Part shown: positions 22,472 through 33,876 of the stretch, piece by piece
Position numbering within the stretch: position 1 is the first letter of the stretch
Layout: every line of letters begins with the position of its first letter
NCBI GenBank assembly: GCA_963932465.1
Contig: OZ010794.1
Coordinates: 212,797,748-212,861,747, forward strand
Length of the DNA stretch: 64,000 nucleotides
Direction of reading: 5' to 3'
From: Maratus speciosus
Taxonomy: Eukaryota > Arthropoda > Arachnida > Araneae > Salticidae
Notes under the pieces: model-generated
Told to the model about the DNA's origin: nothing
The model's database searches: none
What the model saw: only the letters and a program-made list of their open reading frames with translations
Program-made: the position numbers and the translations under genes

Positions 22472-23181
22472 TTAACCCTTTAGTGCGCAGCTTTGCATAC
22501 ATGCAAACAACAGTGTTTTGAATGTAATAGATTTTTTTTTATTTCTATGTACCTAATTCACACCAGAAAATTAAAATAGCAATACTTGCTTTAATTAATG
22601 ACAGACATTCCGTATTTAAATAAAGCAAAATTAACCTATGAAACTTTCTGGTGTAAACTCAGATTCTCTGAACCACGTAATATTTAGAACGTATTCGATC
22701 ATGAGGATTAAAGTCTTACAGCAGAGGTCTCATCATATAGGGCAAATTGTATTGTTCTTACCAATATCTTTTATGAATAATCCTCATGATACTGCCTTAT
22801 TGCAATTCTAGTAAAAATATCGTTTGAAGATTACTGATAAAAGATACTGGTAAGAACAATAAAATTTGTCTACGATTTATATACGATTTGTCGACCCATA
22901 CTTAAAGGTTAAGTTTTATAAAATAAATAATTATATAAAATAAGGTATTTGGTGACATGCTTATTAAAATATTTACTAATTTGCAATATTTTAGCGTAAA
23001 ACAGCCACACGACTGTAATTTTTCCTTGTATTACAGATGTGCGACAGAAGAAAAGATTGACGTATTATATGAAAAATGTATCTCTGATTATTTTCATTAT
23101 TTTTCCCGTGTAATAAGCCCCTCAGAGAATCATATATATTTTTTTCGAAACAAAATATAAAATCGCGCATTTAAAGGTTAA
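22472..23181. mobile_element. TTAA element N (~0.7 kb)
   Basis: TTAA at 22472-22475 and 23178-23181. The left end is CCCTTTAGTGCGCAGC, the right GCGCATTTAAAGG. Near 22560-22655 it carries a full palindromic core (CACCAGAAAA...TTTCTGGTG). At 22745-22875 a second palindrome pairs TTGTTCTTACCAATATCTTT with AAAGATACTGGTAAGAACAA, so another element may be nested. Confidence 0.65.
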
Positions 23182-24150
23182 CATTATATATCTCCTAGAA
23201 AAGGTATTACAAAAAATATCTTTAAACTACTGGGGGAAAGATCCTGCCCAATTTGAAAAGAAATGTCCGCCCATGAGAGAGGAAATTTCTTTTCAAATTT
23301 CCCGGTAGTAATATGCCTCGGAGTTAATAAATCCCTGCGGAACCGGTTACAGTTCAGGCTTATCCATTTTGAGGCTATATCAATTCCTCTTCATTCAATG
23401 TTTCATGATCTCAGTGTTGCCAGATTGGGGACTTTTTTAATTAAGATTATTTGACTGTCACTACTTTTCAAAAATAGTATAATTCGCCTTATTCTTCAGA
23501 ATTTTTAATCTATTTTTAAATAGGCCGAATATTTCTATTTCAAAAAAGCGGTGACAATCAACAATATGGGGAGAAAAAAGTCCCCAATCTGGCAACACTG
23601 GATGATCTAGACATTTTCATTTTTACCAATTCAGCCATATAATTTTCATACACCTTCTAGAAAAGGTATCAGAAAAAACAACCATAATCTACTGGGGAAA
23701 GATCATGTCCAGTTTGAAAAGGAATGTCCGTCCATGATACACACGCTGATCAGGATTGCCAGTTTATACTCCAATTTTATTCAGATATTTCACATTCATA
23801 CAAGAAATTTCAAAGAAGAATTTTTACTTTGCGTGATCGCTAAACATCTCTTATTAAATAAAGCATAAAGTACTATTCTTTATTTCTGGTATGAACTCTA
23901 AATTTTTGAATTAAAATGCAGGCTAAACTGGCATCCCTGATGCTGATTATCGCTAACTCATTACCCGCTATGTTACATTTACAAAACGGTAAAAATAAAT
24001 GCATATGCTTGAATTAACTAAGAAGCAACGACTACTTTTGAAACAAAAAATTGGCTTAATTAATAACAGAAATTTTCATCATTAAATAAAGCAAAGATTA
24101 TCACTCAAAATATGTGTGGAGAACGTTTTTCTGCAAAATATTAGAAGATC
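23182..24150 (+). repeat. Dispersed repeat E, copy d
   Basis: The block CTACTGGGGGAAAGATC...GAAATGTCCGCCCATGA occurs at 23230 and again at 23690, and in copy a near 2505. Interrupted by hAT-like MITE D2. No gene. Confidence 0.55.
23412..23600. mobile_element. hAT-like MITE family D, copy 2
   Basis: Terminal inverted repeat CAGTGTTGCCAGATTGGGGA, flanked by 8-bp repeats CATGATCT and GATGATCT (7 of 8 identical), as for hAT elements. 189 bp, non-coding. The interior carries the shared core CACTACTTTT...TTCGCCTTATT...GCGGTGACAATC. Confidence 0.88.
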
Positions 24151-24156
24151 CGTATG

Positions 24157-24190
<34 letters not shown>
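24157..24190. repeat. (TA)n microsatellite
   Basis: Uninterrupted alternating T and A over about 34 bp. Confidence 0.95.
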
Positions 24191-24192
<2 letters not shown>

Positions 24193-24224
24193 AAATAGTC
24201 AATGCGTAAACAAAAAGAAATTTC

Positions 24225-24790
24225 ACTTTTTAAAATGTTTTGTATATATTCGGTGAAATATGCATTATCGCCTTCCCCCTCACCACATTTCGAAGGGAAA
24301 ATAAGTCTTTGTGAAATATTTACATAAATAAACTTACAAAAATAATAACGAACACGAGAGATTTTTTAAAATGAGTTATGCATAAAGGTAATACACTTTT
24401 TAGCATTGCATGATATTTATTTGGTATTTTTTAGCCAAAGGGATGTAAGGGAAAAACAAGTTATTAGATGATGGAAAAAATAATTAAAAATGTTCATTTT
24501 CAACCTACATTCATTTACCGAGCATCGTGTACAAAACAAATATTTATGCATTTCTGGAATTGTAACTTTAAATTAAATATGTTGCATACGAAAAAACACA
24601 TTTATTTTAATAATTTTGCAAAATTTTGATAGTTTAAAAATTCTGTACCATTAAATTATACGATATTTCAAGCAAACTTTTAGCCTTTTTTGTAGGGAAG
24701 TTCAATTTATACATTTTTTACTTTAAAAAAATACGTATAACTCCTTTTATTTTTTATGAGGATTATCCCATAATATTTTACCTGTACATA
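24225..24790 (+). repeat. Dispersed repeat CC, copy 2
   Basis: Diverged co-linear copy of 4066-4560 with the same landmarks (GAGTTATGCATAAAGGTAAT against AGGTATGCATAATGATAAT, and TGCATACGAAAAAACACATT). Confidence 0.6.
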
Positions 24791-25261
24791 TAGTGTAACT
24801 CTGCCTGTCTCTATCAAATATATATAACTTTAATTTTACGATTTTATTTTTAAAAAGGTTATTTAATGAATTGTGTCCTATTTTTTAATCTCTCAATATT
24901 CTTCCAAAAATGTGAGTTAATTTGACCCAGGTTAAACATGATTTAAACCAGATTTTTTAAAGAAATAATCTTAAAAAATCTCATGTAAAAGTTCCACGCA
25001 AATCCATGAAATTAAATAATAAAGGTATTTAAGAAAAAATTCTGGTTCAAAACCTGCATAATAGGGTTCAAGTAAACTACATTTTACGTAGAAATAAGTG
25101 GCGATTGGCAAGTATGATTTTGTATTTTGTATATATATATATATGTATGTGTTTTTATATGAAATTTCCTTTTAATAACCTACATCTTTATCTGTTACCA
25201 TACATTCTAAAATATGAAGAAAATGAAGAAACGATATCTTAAATAATTGAGTTTTGAATAA
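24791..25261. other. No feature recognised
   Basis: AT-rich; a short TA run near 25130. No gene seen. Confidence 0.4.
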
Positions 25262-25362
25262 AGAATAGGAGACACATAGTGTGCTGTCTACCATCTGTGA
25301 GTAAAGTAACTGAGTAGGTCTATACAAGATGTCGGCTGCCATTTTTTTTAAACCCCTTGATG

Positions 25363-25555
25363 CAGTGTTGCCAGATTGGGGACTTTTTTGTCCCCAGATT
25401 GCTGATTGTCACCGCTTTTTTTTTTAAAATAGAAATATTCGGCCTAACTAGAAATAGATTAAAAATTCTGAAAAATAAGGCGAATTATACTATTTAAAAA
25501 AAGTGGTGACAGTCAAATAATCCGAATTAAAATAGTCACCAATCTGGCAACACTG
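25363..25555. mobile_element. hAT-like MITE family D, copy 1 (nested in C1)
   Basis: Same 20-bp ends as D2. The left target copy is CCTTGATG. The right copy reads CCTTAAGG once the later B1 insertion is removed (6 of 8 matching). Confidence 0.85.
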
Positions 25556-25557
25556 CC

Positions 25558-25765
25558 TTAACCCCTTCGCGACGGGAGCCTTTTACGAAATGTTTATTAC
25601 TTTGCTTCCGGTTTTAAAAAACAGAAGTTTGTGCCTATTCAAATCGGGAAAATGCTCGGATTAAATAAGGCAAATTTTGCAGTAAAATTTTACTGGTGAG
25701 GATAAACGAGGATCCTTAGGCCTATTTCCGGCACGTATACGTGTCGCTCGTCCCCAAGGGGTTAA
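25558..25765 (-). mobile_element. TTAA MITE family B, copy 1 (nested in D1's target copy)
   Basis: TTAA at both edges; ends CCCCTTCGCGACGGGAGCC and CGCTCGTCCCCAAGGGG. The interior core on the minus strand: CACCAGTAAAATTTTACTG...TTTGCCTTATTTAATCC. 200 bp between target copies, the same as B2. Confidence 0.9.
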
Positions 25766-26038
25766 GGGGTGGTGGGATGAAATATATCCCACCTAATTTA
25801 AACAACATTCTCATGAGAAAATTTTAACTAAATTTTATATTTTTAACTTTGGAGGAAAATCGTTGAAAAATTGCTTTTCCTTATCTAAAAATAAAAAATT
25901 TCGATTATTCCGGTGAGAATTCAATATTTAGTGACATTTTTGCTTGCCCTACAAGGGGTTAATCGAATCTACAGCATCTTATTAACGCGATGAGGAAATA
26001 TTCCCATTAGTAAAATTGAATAGAAAATGTTATCTTGT

Positions 26039-26429
26039 TTAACACTTTCATCGCGGTAATGGCGCGCCATTGTCCCAGCCTGTGGGCTAAAAACCTGAGC
26101 CGCTCCTTGCAGCGCTAAAATTGAAACAAAGCACAAATTCATTTAAAATGTGTTTATTTTACTTTGAAAAATAATAATCAATATCATTTTTCATTCTAAT
26201 GATTTGTTTGTCCTTGGAAAAATAAAAAAAAAATAATAAAATGTCGTGTCCGTTTGAGAAAATCAATTCGCACCGGAAAATTCTGCACGGTAATTATTAG
26301 GCATTAGATACCGGAATCAATCTCTAATAATTAAATGACAGATTTTTCCGGTACAAATTGATTTTCCATGATTAATAGCAAATATTCCTGGAAGACGAGT
26401 TATCTAGTCCCTCGCGGTGAAAGTGTTAA
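26039..26429. mobile_element. TTAA element O (391 bp)
   Basis: TTAA-CACTTTCATCGCGG at left, CCGCGAGGG-type mirror (CTCGCGGTGAAAGTG-TTAA) at right. The core variant GCACCGGAAAATTCTG...TTTTTCCGGTACAAATTG lies in the middle. Non-coding. Confidence 0.8.
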
Positions 26430-26720
26430 ACGTTTTATTAATTGAATTACACTGCTCAAAACAATTAGGGGAGCACATGGTTTTAACGAAATTACGCAAA
26501 TATTTATACCGATAAGTAACGTAAAATAAAACATCCATAATTTAAAGTGTTGCAGAAAACAGATAAAGAAAACTTCACACGTAAATTAAAGTTTATGATG
26601 TCAAAAACTAGAAAAAGGAGATAAGTGCAGAAATCGGGATTTTGCAGAAACGTCTTTTTCACTGCCTCAGTTGTAAAATTCAATTACGCATCTTGTGTTT
26701 TGAGAAAAGGTGGCTTGAAA

Positions 26721-27939
26721 ATGTCGCGACAACACAATTTACCGCAATCCATGGCTTGGCGTATTATCGGGACAGTTGAATTTGTGGAAACACAACGTAG
26801 TGTAGTGGACGCTGTTGGAGTCGCAAGAAGTGTCCATGAAAGGCTGTGGAATCGATTCCAAAATACATAGAATGGCATCGGAATACATCGACAATTGCAA
26901 GGTCAAAAATGTGCTAACACAGAAACTGATGGCCGATATATCCTGTTAACAGCTCGTCGAGACGGAACGGGCAATGCTACTCAGCTGCAAACACAGTTGT
27001 TCTTGGCCACATGACGGAGGGTGTCCAGCCAAACAGTCCGAAATAGGCTTCATCAGGGTTGTCTCTATGCACGTAAGCCAATTCCGTTGACCTCCAGCCA
27101 CTGTGCGGCCAAAAGAAGGTGATGAATTGAACATCAAGTTTGGAGGCAACGTTGTTGGAGTCAAATTCTGTTTACAGACGAGTCCCGATTCCGTCTAGAT
27201 GTGACATCTGATGTGTTTTGGCATGGAGAGAAAGAGGCACTTAACCCCTTAACGCTCGAATTAAATTACGGTTGAAAAATTCAAATTGCATATTGGCACC
27301 ACTTTTATGAAAAAGAAATAATCACCTTATTTAATGGCAGGAAAAACGACACTAAAATATAGCCAATTTCACTATTTTATAAAACTGGTGGGAATCAAAC
27401 AATTTGAGTAAAAGACACAGCCCGAGATTATGACGGGAGCGAGAATTAATGGGTTAAAATAATCCCACATTTTTTCGTGAAAGATCACATTACAGACGAG
27501 GTGGGTGGATGCTAATGGCTGAAATCAGCATAGGTGGACGTACGGGCCTGCATATCTTTCAGAATGGCACTTTGACGGTCCGAAGTTATACAGATGAGAT
27601 ACTGAGACCTCTTGTCGTATTTTATGTTGCAGCAATTAGTGATTTCTTTTTTTCATGCATGATAATGCCAGACTTCATACAGTTCGTCTTGTGGAAAACA
27701 TGCTTGAAGCTAAAACAATGAAGCGTATGGAATGACCAGCATGCTCTCCTGACCTAAATCCGATCGAGCATGTTTGGGACATACTCAGACGACGCATTGC
27801 TGCGAGACCGAGGCCTCCTTTTACTGTCCGGGACTTGGAGATTGCAATGCTTGAACAGTGGAAGAGTATTGCTCAAAGTTTTATCGATAACCTCATCGCA
27901 TCCATGGAAAACAGGTGTTCAGTCTTAGCTGTTCGATGA
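26721..27939 (+). pseudogene. Tc1-like transposase (DD34E), disrupted
   Basis: Likely start at ATGTCGCGACAACAC. The N-terminal helix-turn-helix region is open to 26870, then stops and shifts appear. Catalytic motifs are seen as LFTDESRFR at about 27170, HDNARLH at 27655 and SPDLNPIEHVWD at about 27751. The second Asp and the Glu are 34 residues apart. The last ~95 codons are open except for one TGA in place of the usual Trp near 27733, ending at 27937-27939. MITE A2 is inserted at a TTAA after EKEAL. Confidence 0.85.
27241..27457 (+). mobile_element. TTAA MITE family A, copy 2, inside the Tc1 transposase
   Basis: TTAA-CCCCTTAACGCTCG to GCGAGAATTAATGGG-TTAA. Nearly identical to A1 and A4; one base change in the right terminal repeat. 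Confidence 0.9.
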
Positions 27940-28197
27940 GACCACACGCCATATTAAAAATCTTGCATCATTTTTAAAGAATACTTTTTATCGTCATTTA
28001 CATGAAACCAAATTGTTGCCCTTAACCATCTTTTCATGTTCTTTTCATCTTTTCAAAGAATAAAAGCTCCCTTACAATTTTTTTTGCGTCTTTTGTTCTG
28101 TATTGGGCATTGATACACGTGTGCTATCCATTTTATGCCCATACATGGCACTGCTCTCTTCATGTTTTGCTTGTTCCCCTAATTTTTTTGAGCAGTG

Positions 28198-28579
28198 AAT
28201 TTTCTCAAATGTATGCTAAAAGTTTCTATTTGCTTTTACTGGTATCAATTTGGCTGGTAATACAATACGTTTGTTTCACTGGCTGCTACAATATGGCGGA
28301 AACCCTTACCCACCGTCAAATTGAACTCCCATCAATAAAAGTGAAAATTTTTTTCTTCCATTCTTCATGACTGAAACTTTGGCTAAAAATGCGCTTAAAT
28401 AAGATGGAAATTTTATATATTTTTATTGGTGGAAGTTTCCATCGGTGGTAATCGGTCTCTGCGAAAGCGGTTACAGTTGAATCGTCACTATTTTAAGGAT
28501 ATGTCAGTTCCTTTGTGTTAATAGTTCTATGTCTTAAATCTGTTAGCTTTCCGGAAACATTAAAATATTGTAACTCATA
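28198..28579 (+). repeat. Dispersed repeat E, copy f (partial)
   Basis: TTACTGGTATCAATTTGGCT, CAATATGGCGGAAACCCTTA and GGTGGTAATCGGTCTCTGCG are E-type modules. Confidence 0.55.
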
Positions 28580-28587
28580 GTTTAATA

Positions 28588-28735
28588 CAGGGGTTGCCAA
28601 CTGTGGCACGCTGTACACCACTAAAGTTTTACAGTAATCATTGCCTTATCTAATCATCAAATCTCTGCGATTCAAGAAGTCGGCTATTTCTTGAAAAATT
28701 ACTAGTATTATGATTGCCACATTTGGCCAGCACTG
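28588..28735. mobile_element. hAT-like MITE X with perfect 8-bp duplication
   Basis: Ends CAGGGGTTGCCAACTGTGGC and, inverted, CAGTGCTGGCCAAATGTGGC. Flanked by identical GTTTAATA at 28580-28587 and 28736-28743. 148 bp. The interior is the shared core CACCACTAAAGTTTTACAG...TTGCCTTATCTAATC. Confidence 0.92.
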
Positions 28736-28959
28736 GTTTAATATTTAAAAAAAGAGGCAACCAAGATTACAAAGATGTTAATTTAAAACACGTGAAATAA
28801 GTTGCATAATGATTAAGATGCAATGGAGAGATGTTAGATTAGATACAACTGCAACATATAAATTCAATATGTCTGACGCATAAAAATGAAAATAAGAAAA
28901 CCTTGTTTCAGAATATACAGCAGCATGTAAAAAATGTGTGGAACACCACTATTTTAAGA

Positions 28960-29560
28960 TAAAGAAATTTTCATTAAATATTTAGAATGCAGGAATCGTA
29001 ATCGCCACGTTTATTCACAAAATTTGTATTATTTTTTATGTAAGATTTGCTGAAAAATTTGTATTCTTAAAAAATTGTAGTAAAAACACATACCCTGTCA
29101 TGAGATTTTCTGGTCGTACATTAACCACAAACAGATTACTTATCAGTTAACCAAGATTTCTTTAAGCGAAAGCGGTATTGCATTTTTTTCTTATAACGAA
29201 AGTATTTTCTTAAATTTTCTGTACAATTGGATTGAGGATATGAGTTTCAAATCTCGCTTTATCCCAAATTTAAAAATTCGAGATTTCTCTATCAACCTAT
29301 TATAGTGGTGAGCCTACATCGGAAAAACACTATAATCTGAAAAAAAAAGACAAGTTTTATCGCGTATTTCTGGTATTGCAAAATTTCGGTTTACAATAAA
29401 AACCAATGGACGCAGTCAGAGGTTTTTCGAGATTTTCCTAAAATTTGACTTTCAGAATAAAGCGAGTTTTAGAACTCACATTCTCAATTAAAAATTAACA
29501 TTTTATGCAACATATGCGCTAGTTAAGCAGCCTTCTTAATTTTAAATTTTCGACCGAAAT
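28960..29560 (+). repeat. Fragment of repeat R (third region), carrying TIR element Y
   Basis: GGAATCGTAATCGCCACGTT matches 37007 and 47279. The later part (TTTTATGCAACATATGCGCT) matches 37255 and 47535. Between them Y is inserted relative to both other copies. Confidence 0.7.
29231..29488. mobile_element. TIR element Y (258 bp)
   Basis: Left ATTGAGGATATGAGTTTCAA and right inverted ATTGAGAATGTGAGTTCTAA, both followed by CTCGCTTTAT. It is absent from the two other R copies, which confirms the insertion. Target duplication not clear. Confidence 0.75.
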
Positions 29561-30034
29561 TTTTTCCCAATATCAGCCAAATTCAAAAATCAGAATTTCA
29601 GTTCTATATGGATACGCGTTGACCTTCACAGCAGAAGAAAGTGGAATGACACTATTATCTCCTTCGATTGGGAGGGTGAGATTGGAGGAATACCTCTACA
29701 AGTTGAGAAGACGAATGCTTTGAGAAGACGAATAGTATATTAGGTTCTTCCCCCCTTTCATGGAGCTGAATGTAACCGGCTCTGTTTCACATTTTCTTTC
29801 TTTCTCCACGCAAAAAGTCATTTTTCCCACTCCTGCTTTTTTTTTCTAATTTTGTTTGAGATGGATAGTTGTTGGGGAAAAAAAGTTTGTTGTGTGTCGA
29901 TGCAGAAGCGATTAGATGCCTTATATAGGATGGGTAAAGTTGAAAATTTAAAATCGATTGAGTTGGAATTTGGTGCTGGCTAAAGTACAGTCTGTGGTTG
30001 GAAAAAGAAAAGAAAAGAGATTGAGAGATTTTTT

Positions 30035-30208
30035 TTAACACGTTAACGCCGGTGCGGTGGGTCACACTCGACTGTCTCAGAGCTGACAAGTCTCCGGTTC
30101 TTTGGATACCAGTATTTTAAGGGGGCACAGGACCTTTAAATTTTCCAAAAATCAGTTTTCGTTTTTTTTTTTTTAAATCTGAATGCTCTAAAAATGTTTA
30201 ACAATATA

Positions 30209-30249
<41 letters not shown>

Positions 30250-31054
30250 ATTCAAAAATCTGCATTATTTCTTGAGTTATAATCATTTCGAGACGTTGAG
30301 TATAATGGAATGTCCGTAGATATTGAAACTTTAAAAAGCGATTTCTCAAATTAGCAAATTTGGAGTTTGCGCGCAGTGTTACTTTTAAACTATGTAAGCT
30401 ACAGCTTAAAAAAATTAACCAAATATGCGTATGTTTATAGCCTACAGGCTAAAACAAAAAAAAATCACACATTTTGGTTATTTATTATTTTGCATTTGAA
30501 AAACTTGTAACAAATTTTGAGATTTTTGAACTTTTTTTTTTTATTTTGTGCTAAAATTAAATTCTAAAGAAAACTTTTTGCGTATATTTTGGTTTTAAGT
30601 TAGATGTAGGTATGTTATGATTCTATTTTGTTCAAAAATTGTTTTCCCTATGGATAAATTAGAGTTTTATCATGCGCGCAACATTTAGTCACACATTAGT
30701 GTGATGAATTTTGAATTTTAAAATTTAAATAATAATTTTATACATACAACATTTATTTTTCTGGATAATGTAGTTAAGGATATATATTTTAGGCAGTAAG
30801 GGAAAAAAAGGTCTTCATTGCATATTGTTTGTGTTTTGGTACTTTGAAGAAGACGATGTTTCTGATTGTTTAGACAAACTCAAATATACTGTGCCCCCTT
30901 AATACAGACTATAATGTTTTATTTAATTAGAACATTTGGGCGATTTAATGGAACAACATTTTCTCTAAAATAACAGTGGTGTACAAAAAGCCGGAGACTT
31001 GACAACTCTGAGGCAGTCGAGTGTGACTCACCGCGCCGGGCGTGAACGTGTTAA
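30035..31054. mobile_element. TTAA element P (1.02 kb) with ~60-bp TIRs
   Basis: TTAA at 30035-30038 and 31051-31054. The left end CACGTTAACGCCGGTGCGG continues through GTCACACTCGACTG to AAGTCTCCGG; the right end mirrors all of it with about ten differences. It sits inside the Tigger N-terminal coding region. No open frame of note. Contains a ~38-bp poly-A at 30210-30248. Confidence 0.88.
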
Positions 31055-31260
31055 ATGTGTTATGTTTATAATAAAAATAATTTCAAAGCTTCCACACCAG
31101 AAAAAGTTAGAAGGTTATTGTATATATAAAATACCAAATAAAAAAGACGGGTCAAGAGTGTCTATTGTATCGTTCTAGTCAACGAAGACGCCCTTTAAAA
31201 ATGATACTTCGTAGGAGAGTCCTAGAAAGAAAGACAAAGGAGCATTTAAGGTTGTCAGTT
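31055..31260 (+). repeat. Dispersed repeat E fragment, copy g
   Basis: ACACCAGAAAAAGTTAGAAG, then TCTAGTCAACGAAGACG and GGTTGTCAGTTTAGATTCGG, as in E near 43085 and 21700. Confidence 0.6.
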
Positions 31261-31327
31261 TAGATTCGGGTTTTATGCCGTGGACAGTGGAGTGTGACCC
31301 ACTGCGCCGGCGTGAACGTTTTAAGTC
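31261..31327 (-). mobile_element. Solo end of a second P element
   Basis: GTGTGACCCACTGCGCCGGC then GTGAACGTTTTAA matches the right terminus of P at 31018-31054. Only this end remains. Confidence 0.65.
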
Positions 31328-31949
31328 TTGAGCAATTCCATCGTAACTGAAGTAACATTTTATCATCGAATTTTGTTTTCAAAACTATGTACACAATTTA
31401 CTAATAAAGCTAGAACAAATTTTTACAATTTAAAATATTTCTTACTAAGGACTTAATACTGAAATACCTGCAGATTATTTCAATCTCTCTTTTAGTCCCA
31501 AAAATTGCAATTCAAAATTCTGTAACCGAAGTAACATAAAATATGCAAACATTTTTTCTGCCTTCATAGAAGTGTAAAAATTATCAAAACTATTCCGTTA
31601 AAAAAAGTGATTTAATGTTATCAACAACACTAAATAATGCCAAATTATTACAGTAACTTGTTTAATTAATTTCTGAATAATAAAAAAGAAAAGATGGCAT
31701 TTACACGTGCAACTGACGTAATTTTTATTGTGCAACTGACGTAACATTATGACTTTAAAAAGATAATAATGGTACTTAGTTTGCTATCAGTAATTTATAA
31801 TGCCTTTTCATTAGGATTTTATTACAGAATATAAAAAATATCAAGTTTTCCAATCATACCCTTAAATTAAACATATTATAAATTTAATTCCCTTCCCTCC
31901 CCCCCCCCCCACAAAAAAATTATGATTTTCTGTGGAATTGCCCTCTTAC
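31328..31949. mobile_element. Possible TIR element FF
   Basis: Left TTGAGCAATTCCATCGTAAC and right inverted AGAGGGCAATTCCACAGAAA. In between, GTAACTGAAGTAACAT-like words recur (31338, 31522, 31715, 31735). It fills the rest of the gap in the Tigger relic. Ends and target duplication uncertain. A short poly-C lies at about 31896-31911. Confidence 0.45.
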
Positions 31950-33306
31950 GAAAGCTGCGCTGAAATCTCGATCCATTTTGAAAAAGTCAAAACAAGATAA
32001 ATTAGATGATGCAATACTGATATAATTTAATCAGGAAAGATTAAACGGAAAGCCATTCAGTGGACCGATACTGCAGTAGAAAGAGCTGATTCTGCATCAA
32101 GAAATGGCAGGAAGTGATGAATTTACAGTAAGTGAGAGTTGGCAGAATAGGTGAAAGAAGCGACACAGGATCCACCAACTAACAATTCCGTGTGAAAAGT
32201 TATCTGCGGACATAGTAGGGGCAACAATCTTTGAAGAAACGCTCGAAAACCTTATACAGAAAAACGGTTTAAAAGAAGAACAGTTTTACAATGTAGATGA
32301 CACTGATCAGTACTACAAAATGTTATCATCCAAAAGTCTAGCCTCTAAGAATGAAGCTTCTACACCAGGCTTCAAGAAAAGCAAACACAGAGAAAATTTA
32401 TTGTTATGCGACAATGCTACTAGGACCCATAAGCTACCGGTCATGTTAATCGGTAAATCAGCTAAACCCAGGGAATTTAAAAATGTCAATATGAAATCAT
32501 ATCCTGTCTATTATCGCTCATGGAGGACGGCATGGATGAATCGAGAGCTATTCAAAGAGTGGGTTCATTCTCAGTTTGTTCCATCTGTCACTAAGCTTTT
32601 ACAAAAAAAAAAAAAAAAATACCGGTAAAGCCCTTCTTCTGCTAGGCAGTGCACCAGCAAATCGAAGTGAAGATGAACTTAAAAATATAAAAATTGGAGC
32701 AGTCTTCCTTTCACCAAATGTAACACCACTCGTACAGCCAATGGATCAAGTCATTATAGAAAATTTCAAAAGAAGATACAGAAGAAAACTATTGGCTTCT
32801 TTGAGCTTGGAAAATGATACCAATGTTTGCCTTGTAGATTCTCTGAAAGCTATCTCTATGAAAGATGTTGTCTACATGGTAGCTGCAGCGTGGACGTAGA
32901 TCGCTGAATCAACACTAGTAAAGCTTTGGAGGAAACTTCTTACTCAGGAAGAATCTAAAATTGAAGGAACTCTGGCGCAAACTGAGAAAACTGAAGGAAT
33001 TTCATATGATCCTGGTCTATCTGCAAATTGTTTTGTACAAACATTTAAAAAGCTTGAGGGGTGCAAAAAGATCACCGTAATAAGTGAAGAAGAGTGGTTT
33101 GAGTATGACGAAGATTTCAAGCACGAGACATTATTTGACGAGGATATAATTGGGACTGCAACTGATGTTGTTCAACACGAAGACGATCCTGATGATGATA
33201 CAGAGGAAGTTGAGACTGTTAAAAATCCTCATACGGAAGGGTGTAAAAGCATTAGAGTTGGCGCTACGGTATGTTGAGCAGCAGCCAACAGCTCCCTCGG
33301 TTGAAC

Positions 33307-33523
33307 GTAACCCCTTAATTCTCGCTCCCGTCATATTCTCGGGCTGTGTCTTTTACTCAAATTGTTTGATTCCCGCCAGTTTTATAAAATAGTGAAATTG
33401 GCTATATTTTAGTATCCTTTTTCCTGTCATTAAATAAGGGGAATATTTCTTTTTCATAAAAGTGGTGCCAATAAACTATTTGAATTTTTCAACCGTAATT
33501 TAATTCGAGCGTTAAGGGGTTAA
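33307..33523 (-). mobile_element. TTAA MITE family A, copy 3, inside the Tigger C-terminus
   Basis: Reverse orientation: CCCCTTAATTCTCGCTCCC at left, GAGCGTTAAGGGG-TTAA at right. The left target reads GTAA, one change. It splits the Tigger reading frame just before its last ~28 codons. Confidence 0.9.
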
Positions 33524-33829
33524 GACGTTAAAGAGATGGAGAGATTGTGTTGCAAAATGTCGGGAATCTTTCCTTCAACTGAAGAAGGTCACTGATTTCT
33601 TTATAGTTGATTAACTCAAATGTATATAATGTAGAATAATTTCCACTTCTTATAAATGTATGCGACACAATTTTCAACAATTTAACTTGCATTAAATATA
33701 TTTCATTTTTTGTTACTAGTGATAATTTATCTTTAAATTCAGCTAATTACAACTTGCATTCATTTCACAAAATATAGAAAATATGTACTTTTTTAAAGCT
33801 ACACAAATTAAAAAACTAAATGCATTCTA

Positions 33830-33876
33830 ATCATCCCCGGTCCCGTTTAGGTCAGTTAAACGGGAAGCTACTGTAA
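33830..33876. repeat. Tigger-type terminal repeat, right end
   Basis: CCCCGGTCCCGTTTAGGTCA, then GTTAAACGGGAAGCTACTG-TA. On the minus strand it starts CAGTAGCTTCCCGTTTAAC, like Tigger termini, and lies ~260 bp after the transposase stop. A matching left end was not found near 29.8 kb. Confidence 0.6.

Larger units (their letters stand above)
25348..25962 (-). mobile_element. TTAA MITE family C, copy 1, carrying two nested MITEs
   Basis: TTAA at 25348-25351 and 25959-25962. The right end CCCTACAAGGGG mirrors the left ACCCCTTGA. GGTGGTGGGATGAAATATAT matches the intact family C copy at 34356-34566 (opposite strand). Removing nested D1 with its duplication and B1 with its TTAA leaves about 210 bp, the size of the intact copy. 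It follows a short E fragment (25262-25347). Confidence 0.8.
26450..28197 (+). mobile_element. Tc1-like transposon with nested MITE A2
   Basis: Left end TA-CACTGCTCAAAACAATTAGG, right end inverted CCTAATTTTTTTGAGCAGTG. 1.75 kb including a 217-bp MITE. Contains a transposase pseudogene on the plus strand. The right-hand TA target copy is altered. Confidence 0.88.
29860..33612 (+). pseudogene. Tigger/pogo transposase relic, interrupted by insertions
   Basis: 29872-30034 encodes a pogo-type N-terminal helix-turn-helix (KRLDALYRMGKVENLKSIEL, one stop, then STVCGWKKKRKEIE). After ~1.9 kb of inserted DNA the coding resumes at about 31951 (KAALKSRSILKKSKQDKLDD; GPILQ; KKRHRIHQLTIP) with at least three in-frame stops. 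The DDE domain follows: NVDDTDQYYKM (first Asp kept), KALLLLGSAPAN (family LLLDNAP; the Asp is Gly here) and LVQPMDQVII (third Asp kept). An A17 run at 32603-32619 breaks the frame. The acidic tail and VTDFFIVD-type C-terminus end at 33610. A dead transposase of the jerky/Tigger branch. Confidence 0.82.
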
